64,000 nt of DNA, from the NCBI GenBank assembly GCA_021773135.1, contig JAJFKP010000027.1, positions 62,001-126,000 on the forward strand. The letters are read 5' to 3'. Each line of letters opens with the position of its first letter. Positions within the stretch are counted from its first letter, which is position 1. This DNA comes from Woeseiaceae bacterium. Lineage in GTDB: Bacteria; Pseudomonadota; Gammaproteobacteria; Steroidobacterales; Woeseiaceae. The notes below the pieces were generated by a model, which worked only from the letters and a program-made list of their open reading frames with translations, had not been told where the DNA came from and did no database searches. Position numbers and translations under genes: made by a program. Of the stretch, positions 25,484-34,396 are shown piece after piece.

Positions 25484-26589
25484 CCGCGAGTGCTCGCGCA
25501 CATATCAATCTAGGCGCGATTCGTAAAAACTTCCAGCTCATTAAAGCCCTTGAGCCGCGTGCGCGCACTATGGCTGTTGTCAAAGGTAACGCGTACGGCC
25601 ACGGTCTGATCAGGGCGGCGGAAGTATTGTCAGACGCTGACAGTCTTGCGGTCGCGCGACTGTCTGAAATAAAACAACTTCGCGATGCCGGGATTGATCA
25701 GCCGGTCGTTCTGCTGGGCGGTGTCGTGACGTCTGCTGATCTCGATGAAGCAGTGAAACTTGACGCAGCACTCTGCGTTCATAGTGAAGTGCAGCTGCAG
25801 TGGCTGGAGGCCTTCGCCGGGTCGCAGTTTGATGTCTGGCTGAAAGTCGACACGGGCATGAATCGACTTGGTTTTTCGACCAAGGAGGCGCCTGATGCAA
25901 TCGCGCGACTACAAGCCTGCAAGTCCGTTGCGACTTTGCGCATCATGTCGCACTTCGCCAACGCGGACGATCGGCAGGACCCGATGACACTGGATCAGAT
26001 CGAGCGATTCAGGGATGTAACCACCCACTTCGGCGGAGATTTGAGTATCGCAAACTCGGCGGGTCTCTTCGGATTTGACGCCGCACTCAACGTTTTCGAG
26101 CGAGCGGCAGATGCGGGGCGACTTTGGATTCGCCCGGGAATTGCGCTGTACGGCGTATCGCCACTGAGCGATGCGACCGCGGCAGAGCTGGGACTGTACC
26201 CGGCGATGACCTTCGCATCCCGTCTCCTCGAGGTAAAACAATTACAGGCAGGCGATCGAGTTGGCTATGGGGGTGAGTGGCAGACGCAACAGGACACAAA
26301 GCTCGGTGTGGTCGCGGCAGGCTATGGAGATGGTTATGCGCGCTATATGCCCACCGGTACGCCGGTGCTGGTCAACGGTCGTGAGGTGCCCGTGGTTGGC
26401 AATATTTCAATGGACCTGACGACCGTAGACCTGGGACCGGATGCGACAGATGCGGTTGGCGACAAGGCCGTGTTATGGGGCGAAAATCTGCCGGTAGAAA
26501 AAATTGCGCGCATCGCAGGTATTGCCGCTTACCAGCTCGTGACAGGCGTAATCCATCGCGAGGCGCCGGTTTTCATCGACCACCAGTAA
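25480..26589 (+). CDS. alr: Alanine racemase
   Basis: 369 residues. PLP enzyme that makes D-alanine for peptidoglycan. The PLP lysine is Lys34 in VVKGNAYGHG; the second catalytic base lies in RVGYGGEW. WLKVDTGMNRLGF and PGIALYGVSPL are further conserved blocks, and VGNISMDLTTVDL is near the C-terminus. The GTG start overlaps the dnaB stop (GTGA). Confidence 0.95.
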   Translation: MTASARAHINLGAIRKNFQLIKALEPRARTMAVVKGNAYGHGLIRAAEVLSDADSLAVARLSEIKQLRDAGIDQPVVLLGGVVTSADLDEAVKLDAALCVHSEVQLQWLEAFAGSQFDVWLKVDTGMNRLGFSTKEAPDAIARLQACKSVATLRIMSHFANADDRQDPMTLDQIERFRDVTTHFGGDLSIANSAGLFGFDAALNVFERAADAGRLWIRPGIALYGVSPLSDATAAELGLYPAMTFASRLLEVKQLQAGDRVGYGGEWQTQQDTKLGVVAAGYGDGYARYMPTGTPVLVNGREVPVVGNISMDLTTVDLGPDATDAVGDKAVLWGENLPVEKIARIAGIAAYQLVTGVIHREAPVFIDHQ

Positions 26590-26599
26590 CTCAAAAAAT

Positions 26600-26651
26600 T
26601 GGGACATTCTTAATTTCTTCCCTGCAACCGAAGGAAATCAAGAATGTCCCA
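26600..26651. repeat. REP-like hairpin between convergent genes
   Basis: An 18-bp near-perfect inverted repeat (26600-26617 against 26634-26651, with one G-U pair) around a 16-nt loop. The arm starts TGGGACATTCTT. No T-run follows, so it is not a typical terminator. Its form matches repetitive extragenic palindromes of the kind mobilised by REP-associated transposases; other copies would lie outside this window. Confidence 0.6.
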
Positions 26652-26691
26652 GTCATCCAGGTGTCACGCGAAATCGCCGCGATGATCGGTC

Positions 26692-27540
26692 TCAGCTTGA
26701 GAAGAAACCCATTTTGACGCCGGCTAATTGCAGCACGTCATTGTCGTTGAGCTTGCGCGCCTGCGCGCCGATCGGCTGACCGTTCACCAGCGGATAATCG
26801 CCTTCCTCGCCACTTTCCACATGCACGACAAAATAGCCCTCGGCACGTCGGGTAATCGCAGCAACCTGAACGCCCGGACGACCAAGCGTCGTCAGCGCTT
26901 TGGTCAACTCGAGTTCGCGACCGGCAAAGGATCCACTCAGCACCTGCAGCTTCGCAAGCGGCAGTGCATTAGGTGCGTTGCTTGGGTCAATTCCGGCAGA
27001 GGTTTCGGTGTGCGCGGCAGGCTCCGGTTTCGGCCGCACTTGCGGTGCGGGCTCCGGCCGTGGCGGCGGGTCAGAATCCGGCATGTCGACTTTCAGGTCA
27101 TCACGCTCCAGCGACGCTGCCGCCGGCTCACCGGCGGCAATTTCGGCTGCTTTTTCAGTGGCTTTTTCGGCGGCGGCCAACTGGTCTGCGTTTTGCTGTC
27201 CGGCCGGGATAACCATGGTTTTTTCAAACTCATCCTGCTCGGTTTCATTGGTTTGCTGATCCGAGAAGCGCAGCTGATGATGGCCGATGGTGATCACGTC
27301 TCCGTGCTGCAGGGCATGTTTCTTAATCAGCTTGCCGTTGACGTAAGTGCCGTTGGTACTATTAAGATCCTCAAGAAACGAATCGTTGAGGATATTAATA
27401 ATCAGCGAATGGTGACCACTGACTGCCGGGTTATCGATGCGCACATCATTGTCTGGAAGGCGGCCAATCGTGTACCGCTCTTTCGACATGTTGTACTCAG
27501 CCAGAACCTGTCCGTCCAGACTCAGGATTAAACGTGCCAT
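26692..27540 (-). CDS. Protein with an N-terminal FHA domain and a second FHA-like domain
   Basis: 282 residues. The first FHA domain (about 20-95) shows YTIGRLPDNDVRIDNPAVSGHHS, LEDLNSTNGTYVNGK and HQLRF, the full phosphothreonine-binding signature. A proline/alanine-rich linker (about 110-190) leads to a second, degenerate FHA-like region (about 195-282) with TLGRPGVQVAAITR and PLVNGQPIG. FHA domains read threonine phosphorylation. The gene sits 3-prime of a PP2C phosphatase and a Ser/Thr kinase on the same strand, so it is the likely reader of that kinase. About 70 nt separate it from the phosphatase. Confidence 0.88.
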   Translation of the reverse strand: MARLILSLDGQVLAEYNMSKERYTIGRLPDNDVRIDNPAVSGHHSLIINILNDSFLEDLNSTNGTYVNGKLIKKHALQHGDVITIGHHQLRFSDQQTNETEQDEFEKTMVIPAGQQNADQLAAAEKATEKAAEIAAGEPAAASLERDDLKVDMPDSDPPPRPEPAPQVRPKPEPAAHTETSAGIDPSNAPNALPLAKLQVLSGSFAGRELELTKALTTLGRPGVQVAAITRRAEGYFVVHVESGEEGDYPLVNGQPIGAQARKLNDNDVLQLAGVKMGFFSS

Positions 27541-27609
27541 ATTAGTTGTATCGCTCTATTAAGACGGTGTTCATTGCAGAGTGTCTGCCTTGACGCTCTG
27601 CCTCCCTAA

Positions 27610-28446
27610 TCAACGGAACATTCCTGTCAATCGCGTCAGCAAACCCTTCTTCGCCGCGAATGAATCAATGACTTGTGCCAGTTGCACCGACACGTTGTCT
27701 CGTCCGCCATGGTCGTTGGCCAGATCAACTAATTGTTGACCAACTACATCAAGGCTAGCATTAAACGTGCTGATAGTTAAGTGAATATCCTCATCTTCGA
27801 CCATGTCAGGGAGGCCGTCCGAGCAGAGCAGATAGATATCGTCCGGCAGTACCTCGAACTCCTGGACCTCTACTTCGACAGTGGGCTCGACGCCCAGGGC
27901 CCGCGTGACGTAGTTTCGATTGGTCGACCGTTGTGCTTCCTCTTCGGAATAGAAGCCACGATCCACAAGCTCCTGTAACAGCGAGTGGTCCATGGTCAGC
28001 TGCTCGAATTGTCCACCCCGCAGGCGATAGGCACGGGAGTCTCCAACATGGGCGATCGAGACCTTGTCGTCATAGAACATGGCCGTGACCAGCGTCGTTC
28101 CCATGCCCTCACAGTGACTCTGGCTCTGCGCAGTCTGGTATATGATTTTGTTCGATCGTGCCACCGCGTCGCGTAGCACGATGGTCTGGCGCATCAATCC
28201 TGTCGTCGGGTCGGTATCATTGCGATCTTCCCGTACGGCACCTGCAGCGGCCAGCTCGGTTATCGTCTGTACCGCGATGCCGCTGGCAACCTCGCCCGCG
28301 TTGTAGCCGCCCATGCCATCTGCCAGGACCAAAAGCCCAATGTCGGTGTCCAAGCCAATCGCATCCTCATTGTGCTCGCGGACCTTACCCGTATGGGTAA
28401 TTTCCGCAAACTTGATCTTCCCACGCAGGCTCTTGTCTTTGCTCAT
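27610..28446 (-). CDS. PP2C-family serine/threonine phosphatase
   Basis: 278 residues. Metal-dependent phosphatase with all bacterial PP2C blocks: REHNEDAIG, LLVLADGMGGYNAGEVAS (two metal-binding Asp), IAHVGDSRAYRL, MDHSLLQELV, LLCSDGLPDMVED and GGRDNVSVQLAQV. It should reverse the neighbouring kinase. ATG at 28446 gives MSKDKSLRG and starts 11 nt after the kinase stop; a longer frame to 28479 would overlap the kinase gene. Confidence 0.92.
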   Translation of the reverse strand: MSKDKSLRGKIKFAEITHTGKVREHNEDAIGLDTDIGLLVLADGMGGYNAGEVASGIAVQTITELAAAGAVREDRNDTDPTTGLMRQTIVLRDAVARSNKIIYQTAQSQSHCEGMGTTLVTAMFYDDKVSIAHVGDSRAYRLRGGQFEQLTMDHSLLQELVDRGFYSEEEAQRSTNRNYVTRALGVEPTVEVEVQEFEVLPDDIYLLCSDGLPDMVEDEDIHLTISTFNASLDVVGQQLVDLANDHGGRDNVSVQLAQVIDSFAAKKGLLTRLTGMFR

Positions 28447-28457
28447 TCTTGTTCGGC

Positions 28458-30554
28458 TCAGGATGCGTACTTGGCACAATTTCGTAATGCAATAGCCATT
28501 TCGCCGCCATTTGTAAAGCGATTTTCGGGGCGCTTCGCAAGGGCTTTGAAAAGAACTGCATCTACACTCGGCGGAATCCCCGGGCGTCTGTTGGAAACGG
28601 GCGCCGGATCCTCCGTCGTAATTTTGGTCATCAGTACGGCAATATTCGTCGCCTTAAACGGGACTTCGCCGACCAGCAATTCGTATAGCGTAACACCAAG
28701 CGAGAACAAGTCCGAGTGGCCGGTTAAAGTTTCGGCGCCAAGCTGTTCGGGGGACATATACATCGGCGTGCCGAGGACGATGCCGGTTTTGGTTCGGTTG
28801 TTGTCGGTCAGCCGCGCTACTCCGAAATCGCTGATTTTCAAATGGTCCTGCCGCAGGCTGTAGAGAATGTTCGCGGGTTTGATGTCGCGGTGAATAACGC
28901 CCTGATTGTGAGCATAATCAAGGGCTTCAGCCGTCCTGGCACACATTTCAAGCGCCTTGTTGGGGGCCAGCAATTTCTTTGGATCGGTAAAAGTTGTCAG
29001 CGGTACCCCTTGCGTGTATTCCATGGCGATGTAGGCCAGGTGTTTGTCTTCGCCACAGTCATAAACGGTTATGATATTCGGATGCGTCAGGCGACCGGCC
29101 GACTCCGCTTCACGGAAAAATCGCAGTCGGGCTTCGGCCAGGTCTTCGTCCTCAAATTCTTTTTCGATGGGAATGACTTTCAGCGCAACGGCGCGATTGA
29201 TGCGAGGATCCCGCGCCAGGTACACCGCACCCATGGCACCGCGTCCAATACGTCGTTCAATGACGTACCTGCCGAGCCGCTTTGGCGTACCCTCTTTGCC
29301 GCCGAGCGAGAATTTGTTCGGCACATTGGTTGAGCCCTGAGTTCGCTTCATCCAGTCAATTACTGCTTCAGCTCTCTCCGGCATGGCCTGTTCCTCGAAA
29401 GCGAGAGAAAGCTTGTACATGGCAGATGCCAGCGGTTCATTCGCCTCGCAGCGTCGAAATTCGGCGAAAGCCGGTTCCAGTCGGCCTGCGGCGAGAAAAT
29501 CAGAGCCGCGCTTGAATGCGGTAACCGACGCTTTCCTGATCGTACCCACCAGCCACCAGCTGAGAATCGATGCGCCCAGAAACATAACAACCGCGCGGCC
29601 CATATCCAGGCGCATCCTGCCGATCAGCAGAAACAGCCCTTCGACCAGGATGACGACCAGTACGGTAACGGTGCACAGCAAGATAACGTCGCGTCGATTG
29701 CGTGCGGGCAGAAACAGCGCGGCTACAATGGCGAGTAGTGCAGGCACCAGCAGTTCGATGGCTCGCAGCCAGGTCGGTGAAATAACGGATTGGCCCTGTT
29801 CTACATCCGCCAGCAGCTGGGCCGTAATCTCGGACTGCGTCGCATACTGACGGGACGGCAACTGAGCGACCGCGCCTACATATTCGGGTGCCGCATCCAG
29901 CAATATTGTCTTGCCACTGAGTGCAGCGGACGGAAAGTCTGCCCGCAGTACCTCATCCGGATCCAGGCGCTCGATAGGCTCGTAATTTGTCAGGAAAATA
30001 GCCGTATCAGCCAGTGACACACGAGGGTCTGCAGAATAGTCCTGGGAGGCGAGTGCGACCGCCAGAGGCAGGGATGGCGCCATGGTGCCGCCCTGCAGCT
30101 GCCAAAGACGCGACTCCCGTAAAATATCGTCTGAATCCGGGCGCAGGTCCAGGATTCCAGTGCGGCTCGCCGCCGCCGCTAGTCGGTGACTTGCTGGTAA
30201 GAAAACGGGTGTATCACCATTGAGCAATGTCGACCAGTCGGGCAGCTCTGCGGCATCGTCGATTACCGGTGGCTCAGCGAGGATGATTCTCTTAACATCT
30301 TGATTAGTAAGTGTTTCCAGTATCCGCCCATATTCCCTGATAATCTCGTCCTGCGATTTTCGGGACGGATCAATGCTGATGATGATGCCATCTTCCAGCG
30401 GGGAACTGCGGACACTTGCCGCGAAACGGTCGAACACAAAACGGTCAGCCGCCACAAACCACGACGCAAGCGGGCCATAGATCAAAACCAGCAGCACACT
30501 GACGAAGCTGAGCACAACCAGGCGGTCGCGATGCTCTTTAGGTTTTTCGCTCAA
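28458..30554 (-). CDS. CHASE2-domain transmembrane Ser/Thr protein kinase
   Basis: 698 residues. One membrane helix (about 12-32) is followed by an extracytoplasmic CHASE2 sensor domain (about 35-265), then about three membrane helices (270-345), a linker with helical repeats that read TPR-like (350-410), and a PknB-type kinase domain (about 425-685). Kinase motifs are complete: IGRGAMGAVYLARD, VALKVI, HRDIKPANILY, ISDFGVARL and GTPMYMSPEQLG. The ligand of the sensor is unknown. The start is TTG with an AGAGAG ribosome site. A TATACT-like -10 lies at 30581-30586 (minus). It heads a kinase-phosphatase-FHA transcription unit. Confidence 0.92.
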   Translation of the reverse strand: MSEKPKEHRDRLVVLSFVSVLLVLIYGPLASWFVAADRFVFDRFAASVRSSPLEDGIIISIDPSRKSQDEIIREYGRILETLTNQDVKRIILAEPPVIDDAAELPDWSTLLNGDTPVFLPASHRLAAAASRTGILDLRPDSDDILRESRLWQLQGGTMAPSLPLAVALASQDYSADPRVSLADTAIFLTNYEPIERLDPDEVLRADFPSAALSGKTILLDAAPEYVGAVAQLPSRQYATQSEITAQLLADVEQGQSVISPTWLRAIELLVPALLAIVAALFLPARNRRDVILLCTVTVLVVILVEGLFLLIGRMRLDMGRAVVMFLGASILSWWLVGTIRKASVTAFKRGSDFLAAGRLEPAFAEFRRCEANEPLASAMYKLSLAFEEQAMPERAEAVIDWMKRTQGSTNVPNKFSLGGKEGTPKRLGRYVIERRIGRGAMGAVYLARDPRINRAVALKVIPIEKEFEDEDLAEARLRFFREAESAGRLTHPNIITVYDCGEDKHLAYIAMEYTQGVPLTTFTDPKKLLAPNKALEMCARTAEALDYAHNQGVIHRDIKPANILYSLRQDHLKISDFGVARLTDNNRTKTGIVLGTPMYMSPEQLGAETLTGHSDLFSLGVTLYELLVGEVPFKATNIAVLMTKITTEDPAPVSNRRPGIPPSVDAVLFKALAKRPENRFTNGGEMAIALRNCAKYAS

Positions 30555-30759
30555 AGTTTGTCTCTCTACATAACGTGGCGAGTATAGGAAATTACAAGGG
30601 TTTTTAATGAGATACGGTTAGCATTTTTGGGTGGCTAAGGGGCGCCAACACAGTGCTAGTATTGGCCTCAGGCCCGCTGGTGACAGGCCATCAGCCAACT
30701 CAAGAAAATTTCCTAATTGGTCCAAATTCAATCCAGCAACATAGGAGGGATATTCTCGT

Positions 30760-32103
30760 ATGGCTCGACCCAAGACCGCTTACCTGTGCACGGAGTGTGG
30801 CGCACATGCAGTGAAATGGCAGGGGCAGTGTCCTGACTGCGATGCGTGGAATACGCTGACCAGGACGACGGTCTCGTCAACCTCTGCGGCGAGCACCGAT
30901 GTTCGGACGGCAACCGCACTCAGTGACCTTGCCGACGATGCGGGCCTGCGTTACTCAACCGGCTTCGGTGAGTTCGACCGGGCGCTGGGCGGCGGTCTCG
31001 TTCCCGGCTCGGTCGTACTGCTGGGAGGCGACCCCGGAGTCGGCAAGTCGACACTGTTGCAGCAGGTGGCAGCTCGCCTGCCGGGTGAATTGAACACCTG
31101 TTATGCAACCGGTGAGGAATCACTGCGCCAGATTGCGCAACGTGCCCATCGCCTTGGACTGGATAGTCCTTCGCTACATTTACTGTCTGACACCTCTCTG
31201 AACAATATTCTGGAACAGGCGCGCGCGACAAAATCGAAAGCGCTGGTAATCGACTCGATTCAGACCATGGCTACGGCCGATGTGCCATCGGCACCCGGGT
31301 CAGTGTCGCAACTGCGGGAATGCGTCAGTCGCATCGTCAGTTTCGCGAAACAGGAGGAGGTCGCCGTATTCCTGATCGGGCACGTGACCAAAGAAGGCGC
31401 CATCGCCGGACCGCGAGTTGTAGAACATATGGTTGATACTGTCCTGTATTTCGAGACGGATCCCGGAAGTCGCTACACGATAGTACGTGCCGTCAAGAAT
31501 CGTTTCGGTGCGAGCAGTGAGATGGGCGTTTTCGCGATGCTTGAGAGCGGCTTCAAAGAAGTTACCAATCCGTCTGCAATTTTCCTCTCACGAGAGGATG
31601 CCGGTGGGTCTGGCAGCGTGATCGCAACAGCATGGGAAGGCAGTCGTCCGCTGTTAGTCGAAATTCAGGCGTTGGTCGCTGACGCCAATAGCAACTACCC
31701 GAAGCGCCTCGCGCAGGGTATTGACCAGAACAGGCTCGCGCTGCTGGTTGCGGTTTTGCAGCGTCATGGTGGTATTGCGCTGTCAGGTGAAGATATTTTT
31801 GTCAATGTCGTCGGCGGCCTGAGAATAGGGGAAACATCCGCCGATTTGCCGGTGCTGTTGGCGATCGCGTCAAGCTTTCGCGACAGGCCATGCCGTCAAA
31901 AACTCGTGAGCTTCGGGGAAATCGGCCTTGCCGGTGAGGTGCGCCCGGTTCGCTTCGGCGCCGAACGAATTCAGGAAGCCCAGAAACAGGGTTTTACAAC
32001 GGCGATTGTTCCCTTCGCAAATATCCCGCGAGACCCGATAAAAGGCATGCAAGTGGTGGGTGTGCGCAGGCTACAGGACGCACTCGATCAGGCGTTGGAC
32101 TAG
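30760..32103 (+). CDS. radA: DNA repair protein RadA
   Basis: 447 residues. RecA-like branch-migration ATPase. The N-terminal zinc finger is CTECGAHAVKWQGQCPDC. Walker A is GGDPGVGKSTLLQQ, the RadA-specific KNRFG motif is present, and the C-terminal Lon-like domain contains GEDIFVNVVGGLRIGE. AGGAGGGA precedes the ATG. It diverges from the kinase operon. Confidence 0.96.
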   Translation: MARPKTAYLCTECGAHAVKWQGQCPDCDAWNTLTRTTVSSTSAASTDVRTATALSDLADDAGLRYSTGFGEFDRALGGGLVPGSVVLLGGDPGVGKSTLLQQVAARLPGELNTCYATGEESLRQIAQRAHRLGLDSPSLHLLSDTSLNNILEQARATKSKALVIDSIQTMATADVPSAPGSVSQLRECVSRIVSFAKQEEVAVFLIGHVTKEGAIAGPRVVEHMVDTVLYFETDPGSRYTIVRAVKNRFGASSEMGVFAMLESGFKEVTNPSAIFLSREDAGGSGSVIATAWEGSRPLLVEIQALVADANSNYPKRLAQGIDQNRLALLVAVLQRHGGIALSGEDIFVNVVGGLRIGETSADLPVLLAIASSFRDRPCRQKLVSFGEIGLAGEVRPVRFGAERIQEAQKQGFTTAIVPFANIPRDPIKGMQVVGVRRLQDALDQALD

Positions 32104-32133
32104 ATGATCTGCGACTGTTGCCGCAGTGACCTG

Positions 32134-33417
32134 TCAGGCGTTGGCTGGCGCGCTGATTGCAGTCGGTTGATGTATTCGCGCTAGTCGAACCCGATTCTCT
32201 TTCGTTTCGATAATCTCGATAGAGTAGTCGGAGATCTTCAGACAGGTTCCTGATTCGGGAATAGTTTCTAGATATTCAACGATTACGCCATTAAGTGTCT
32301 TCGGCCCCTCCATAGGCAGGGTCCAGTTCATAACGCGATTCATCTCGCGAACATTTGCACCACCATCAACTAACCATGTCTTGTCCGTTTCCTTGACGAT
32401 TTCATCGTCAACATTTGCAGGATCAGTCGTGAACTCGCCGACAATTTCTTCCAATATATCTTCCAAGGTCACGATGCCTTGGATGTCGCCGTATTCATCA
32501 ACAACCAGCGCAAATCGTTTGCGACCTTTTTGAAACTGCAGTAGCTGCGTGCTGAGCGGCGTGCCTTCCGGAACAAAATAGGGTTCGTCCAGGAGGCCCT
32601 TCAGGTCATCTTTGGAGAACTCAAGTTGCGTGAAAATATTGGCGAGGCGGCGAAGGTGAAGTAAGCCGAGTACGTTGTCGATGGAGTCCTGGTAAACGGG
32701 CAATCGCGTATGCTCGCTGCCGCGAATAATGGCTGCGATCTCCTCAATGTCGTCGTCCAGATCGATGCCGACAATTTCATTGTGCGGGACCATGACATCA
32801 TCGACAGTTACTTTTTCGAGATCGAGAATGCTAACCAGCATTTGCCTGTACTTGCTTGATATACGCGCGCCGGCCTCGTAGACGACGGTTCTCAATTCTT
32901 CCCGACTCAGTGCATTTCCGTCGGCGTCGGGTCGGCCTAATCCCAAAATGAAAAGTACGGCATTAGCCATCGTATTGGTCAGCCATACCACCGGATAAGT
33001 GACCTTCAGCAATGCGTAGTATATGTAAGCCGCAGGGAAGGCAATACGTTCGGGATTTAACGCGGCCGCTGTCTTGGGTGCGGTCTCTGCGAATATCAGC
33101 ACGACCAGTGTGAAAATTCCGGTACCGATAGCCAGGCCAAACTCCCCTCCGAGTTCGATTGAAACGACCCCCACCAGGGCGGAGGCAAAAATATTGACAG
33201 CGTTGTTGCCAAGCAGGATAAGTCCGATAAGTCGGTCTGGCTTTCGAAGTAGTTTTTCCGCCATTTCGGCACCGCGATGGCCGGAGCGCGCTTTGTGGCG
33301 CAGCTTGTAGCGGTTGAGGCTCATTAGCGCAGTTTCCGAGCCAGAAAAGAACGCGGAAAGTATAAGAAGAACAACAAGCAGACTAATTAGTGCTGCCAGT
33401 GATATGTCATCGCCCAA
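32134..33417 (-). CDS. CNNM/CorB-like protein with DUF21 and CBS domains
   Basis: 427 residues from TTG at 33417, chosen because AGGAGG lies 10 nt upstream; the frame is open to 33480. DUF21 membrane part (about 1-200) with FFSGSETALMSLNRYKLRH, a CBS pair (about 205-330) with VMVPHNEIVGIDLDDD and RKRFALVVDEYGDIQGIVTLEDILEEIVGE, and a CorC-like C-terminal domain. The family is linked to Mg2+ and Co2+ efflux or resistance (YfjD/CorB type). The next gene upstream on the same strand is ypjD, the same order seen with yfjD-ypjD in E. coli. Confidence 0.88.
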   Translation of the reverse strand: MGDDISLAALISLLVVLLILSAFFSGSETALMSLNRYKLRHKARSGHRGAEMAEKLLRKPDRLIGLILLGNNAVNIFASALVGVVSIELGGEFGLAIGTGIFTLVVLIFAETAPKTAAALNPERIAFPAAYIYYALLKVTYPVVWLTNTMANAVLFILGLGRPDADGNALSREELRTVVYEAGARISSKYRQMLVSILDLEKVTVDDVMVPHNEIVGIDLDDDIEEIAAIIRGSEHTRLPVYQDSIDNVLGLLHLRRLANIFTQLEFSKDDLKGLLDEPYFVPEGTPLSTQLLQFQKGRKRFALVVDEYGDIQGIVTLEDILEEIVGEFTTDPANVDDEIVKETDKTWLVDGGANVREMNRVMNWTLPMEGPKTLNGVIVEYLETIPESGTCLKISDYSIEIIETKENRVRLARIHQPTAISAPANA

Positions 33418-33495
33418 AGGATGGGCACCTCCTGAAATCGAAACCCCTGCCAGTTCATCAGTCTGGGTTTGACCTGTCAAGGAACTGGCTGGAAG

Positions 33496-34341
33496 TTAGC
33501 TCCAACTGCGTCCCAGCATTTCTTCCAGTATGAACCTGCTGCCAAAATAGGCGAGACACAAGACCACGAATCCCCACAGGTACAGGTACACGGCACGCTT
33601 GCCTCGCCAGCCGGCAAACCAGCGCGCAGCGAGCAGTGCGCCGAACAACACCAGCGCCAGCAACGATAACGCGGTCTTGTGCACCAAATGTTGGGCGAAC
33701 AGGTTGTCGACAAAGGCTACGCCAGACAAGACGGCAATCAGAAGTACCAGGAAGCCGGCTGTTGTAATGCCAAACAGCAGACCCTCGGTGGTTTCCAGGG
33801 GGGCAAATAGCTGATTGACTGCGGAAATCCGCCCAGCCTGTAAACGTCGCTCCTGCACCAGCGCGAATAACGCAACGATAACGCCGACAGTGAGCAACCC
33901 GTAGGCGAACAACGAAATCAGTATGTGCGACTGAATTTGCCAGGTCATTGGCGAGATTAGCCCATCGGGTGCCTGTGGGCCGGTTAATACTGCCATTGCC
34001 GCGGCGAGTAACAAGAGGCCACCAGCAAGTCCGCGCAGCGTCTTTTCGGCCGCGCCGATCAATGCCGTGACGGCAAGCTGCAGCCCGATGAAAGACGCGG
34101 TGTTGGCGATTGAGAGGGCAATTCCGTCTGGAGTCGCTATCGCGATCCAGAGCGTCCAGGCGTGCCAGATAAGCCCTGACAGCCCCAGGGAATATGCGAC
34201 CACAAGCAGCATATTCTGCTGTGAGGCATAGCGCGGCAGGCGGACTGCGGCAAATATTCCGCCAGCCATTATGTACAAGAAAAAAATTGTGATTTGAAAC
34301 ACAGACACTAAGCTGGCTAACCCATTATTTTGGCCTCTCAA
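33496..34341 (-). CDS. ypjD: YpjD/CcsA-type inner membrane protein
   Basis: 281 residues with eight or so membrane helices. SPMTWQIQSHILISLFAYGLLTVGVIVALFALVQERRL and the C-terminal AQHLVHKTALSLLALVLFGALLAARWFAGWRGKRAVYLYLWGF match the YpjD/HemX branch of cytochrome-c-assembly-like proteins, with conserved histidines in helices that bind haem in relatives. Function in E. coli is not settled. The start is TTG and uncertain. It adjoins ffh in many gammaproteobacteria; here a metallo-beta-lactamase gene lies between. Confidence 0.8.
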   Translation of the reverse strand: MRGQNNGLASLVSVFQITIFFLYIMAGGIFAAVRLPRYASQQNMLLVVAYSLGLSGLIWHAWTLWIAIATPDGIALSIANTASFIGLQLAVTALIGAAEKTLRGLAGGLLLLAAAMAVLTGPQAPDGLISPMTWQIQSHILISLFAYGLLTVGVIVALFALVQERRLQAGRISAVNQLFAPLETTEGLLFGITTAGFLVLLIAVLSGVAFVDNLFAQHLVHKTALSLLALVLFGALLAARWFAGWRGKRAVYLYLWGFVVLCLAYFGSRFILEEMLGRSWS

Positions 34342-34396
34342 TCATCCCATATGGGGTTGATCAATAGAACCCTCGGCACCGTGAGGCCGCAATTTG

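Noticed and set aside
26728-27531. 267-codon plus frame opposite the FHA gene
   Set aside because: Antisense of a clear FHA protein; no domain recognised.
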